DNA of 64,000 nucleotides from assembly GCA_034687125.1 (NCBI GenBank), contig JAQGBZ010000077.1, positions 157,272 to 221,271 on the forward strand, given 5' to 3'. Shown here piece by piece: positions 62,505 to 64,000 of this stretch (position 1 is the first letter of the stretch; every line of letters begins with the position of its first letter). Position numbers and translations under genes: made by a program. This DNA comes from Neelides folsomi (taxonomy: Eukaryota > Arthropoda > Collembola > Neelipleona > Neelidae). Under the pieces are notes generated by a model, which saw only the letters and a program-made list of their open reading frames with translations, was not told the DNA's origin and ran no database searches.

Positions 62505-63207
62505 ATTATTTATGATATTTATTAAGAACTTTGAAGATGAATTAAATTAAACAATAATAAAATTGTATATAAAAATATTAAAAGAACTTTAAAATAAAAA
62601 CTTATAAAATATACAGCATTTCTAATTTAAAGAAATATGATGTGTTTATGTGTATTCGTTTCTATGTTTTATTACCAAAAGACAATATTTAATTTATTTA
62701 AGGTTTTACCCTTTTTAAAGTGTATGAAACAATAGAAAGTCAGATTGTATCATATCGAGTGTCTTATTGGTCTTATGCAAGTTTCAAATTTTCATTGGTA
62801 ACATAGGGAAAATAATCAATTAGTTTTTTGAACTAAACGAGAAAAATCAAAAATGATCATTTTTGTTGTTTTAAAATCGATTCACTAGTTATACGCTGTT
62901 TAGTTAAATAAATTTTCGAATTGTTTTTGCTTCTCCATAAACACAATAAGACACTCAATATGATAAAATCTAATATCTTTCATTGATTAGATATATTGAT
63001 AATTGAAATTTAATGAATAATTAAAAATTCATTGTATGGTAGATATAAATAAATATATTTGATTTAAATTTATTTTCATAAATATTATATAACATGAGGT
63101 ACTCCATCAAAAATACAAAAAAGTCATGAGTTTATGAGAAAACAATGTGGCGATTTATGAAATTCACAAGATTTAAAAGAAATAAACTTAATATTAAAAA
63201 ACTAAAA
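62505..63207. other. Intergenic between two minus-strand genes
   Basis: Holds the 5' flank of the hypothetical gene, the dispersed repeat copy 2 (62782-62985), and the 3' UTR of the adenylate cyclase gene. A minus-strand AATAAA-like word lies near 63068-63073. Confidence 0.5.
62782..62985 (+). repeat. Dispersed repeat, copy 2
   Basis: Second copy of the roughly 200-bp repeat at 53014-53215, same orientation, roughly 75-80% alike by eye, with small indels. Lies between the hypothetical gene and the adenylate cyclase gene. Confidence 0.8.
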
Positions 63208-63852
63208 TTATTCATCTATTTCATTGCCTTCGGAGTTTATGTTCGAATATTCAAGCTCGAAATTGCTATTCAGTTTGACGAAATGAGTAGTGATGAGCCC
63301 TTTTCCTTTTACTTGAAGTGAACCCCGCATTTCACAAGCAACCCCCTCAAGGGCAAGATACCGGGCTGACTTCTCAGTTACCTTTAAAAATAATTCAGAT
63401 TAAGGTTTTAAAATATACGATTTGTTTATTTCAATAACGAACGATTGTCTTATGTGTATCATATTTAATTACTATAATTTAGAATATTTGTCACCTGAAT
63501 CTTGCCACAAACACCAGAGCTTTCCATTCTAGCAGCAACATTGACAGTATCACCCCAAATGTCATAATGTGGTTTCCGTGTTCCGATTACTCCTGCTACA
63601 ACTGGACCGCAATCAATTCCTATTCACAATTTTCCAACTTTAACAACAATCGACCAATAAAAATTTATTTTGAACTTACCAACGCGTAGTTGAAAATTTT
63701 GAAAGGCATTTCTGTTGAAATCCTGGAGTCGGGCCATGAGATGAGCGGCGAATTTGGTAAGTGCATGAAGAGTCCTTCTCCTCTTGTTGTTGCTAAGTCG
63801 AGAATTCTCGTTAAGCGTCGAGTACCCATGAGTAGAGTTATGATTTGTAATG
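63208..63852 (-). CDS. Adenylate cyclase (class III), C-terminal exons (partial)
   Basis: Three exons (5'->3'): 63680-63852, 63495-63619 and 63208-63381 (stop TAA 63208-63210); upstream exons lie right of the window. They encode the second half of a class III cyclase C2 domain: [39 protein letters not shown], then [19 protein letters not shown], which carries the catalytic Asn and Arg (N-x3-R) and the adenine-specifying Asp of the IWGDTVN segment, then VKGKG near the end (the Lys that contacts substrate phosphate). [22 protein letters not shown] is the membrane adenylate cyclase pattern rather than that of guanylate cyclase. The enzyme makes cAMP from ATP at the plasma membrane. The segment just before ALTKF ([13 protein letters not shown]) is long and polar compared with usual isoforms. 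Isoform not assigned. Confidence 0.9.
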
Positions 63853-64000
63853 CTAAATCCAAATATTCAATAAGAAAAGAAATAAAAGAAAATGATAATC
63901 TAAAACAAACGAGCATGACTAACAATAGGGTCATTCTGTTATCTTTGTGAAATGAGACATTGGGATTGGTCACGTGGTACTCGTCTAAAATGCATGGGAT

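Noticed and set aside
63853..64000. Open minus-strand frame running off the right edge
   Set aside because: It joins the adenylate cyclase exon without a splice only by crossing a good acceptor at 63853-63854, and its residues do not match the cyclase region expected there; probably intron.

Overview
This is an AT-rich nuclear window from an animal, most likely an arthropod. Its genes are broken into many exons by GT-AG introns of about 50 bp to several kb, so most real exons are shorter than a simple ORF cutoff and were assembled by hand from splice sites and conserved protein motifs. The arthropod assignment rests on a TipE-family sodium-channel auxiliary subunit gene and an ortholog of the insect six-EF-hand protein Cbp53E. 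I cannot name the species.

Layout, left to right. 143-1929 (+): last three exons of a SMYD4-like SET/MYND gene. 4037-10668 (-): Cbp53E/calbindin-32, twelve coding exons plus a candidate 12-nt microexon. 13221-19443 (+): secreted fibrinogen-related (ficolin/tachylectin-like) protein, twelve exons. 22516-29662 (-): MARCHF6/TEB4/Doa10-type ER ubiquitin ligase, nineteen exons. 31671-32347 (+): small secreted or GPI-anchored Cys-rich protein. 33637-35829: broken pogo/Tigger DNA transposon. 36787-38523 (-): SLC25A44-type mitochondrial carrier, head to head with TRMT5 (39065-41193, +). 42240-55590 (+): FAD synthase (FLAD1), whose last exon lies beyond an 11.4-kb intron. 51408-52487 (+): intronless TipE-family gene nested in that intron. 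61791-62504 (-): unrecognised single-exon protein. 63208-63852 (-): C-terminal exons of an adenylate cyclase that runs off the right edge.

Mobile DNA: a Tigger-like element, a mariner/Tc1 element with unusually long (about 200 bp) inverted repeats inside the FLAD1 intron, an adjoining mariner 5' fragment, an internally deleted 551-bp mariner at 59825-60375, and a two-copy dispersed repeat (53 kb and 62.8 kb). All transposase reading frames seen are broken.

The genes do not form one pathway. Two or three are calcium or excitability related (Cbp53E, TipE, adenylate cyclase); several are core metabolism or quality control (FLAD1, TRMT5, SLC25A44, MARCHF6). The points most worth checking are the nested TipE/FLAD1 arrangement, the in-frame calbindin microexon, the separable presequence exon of TRMT5, and the SLC25A44/TRMT5 shared promoter.
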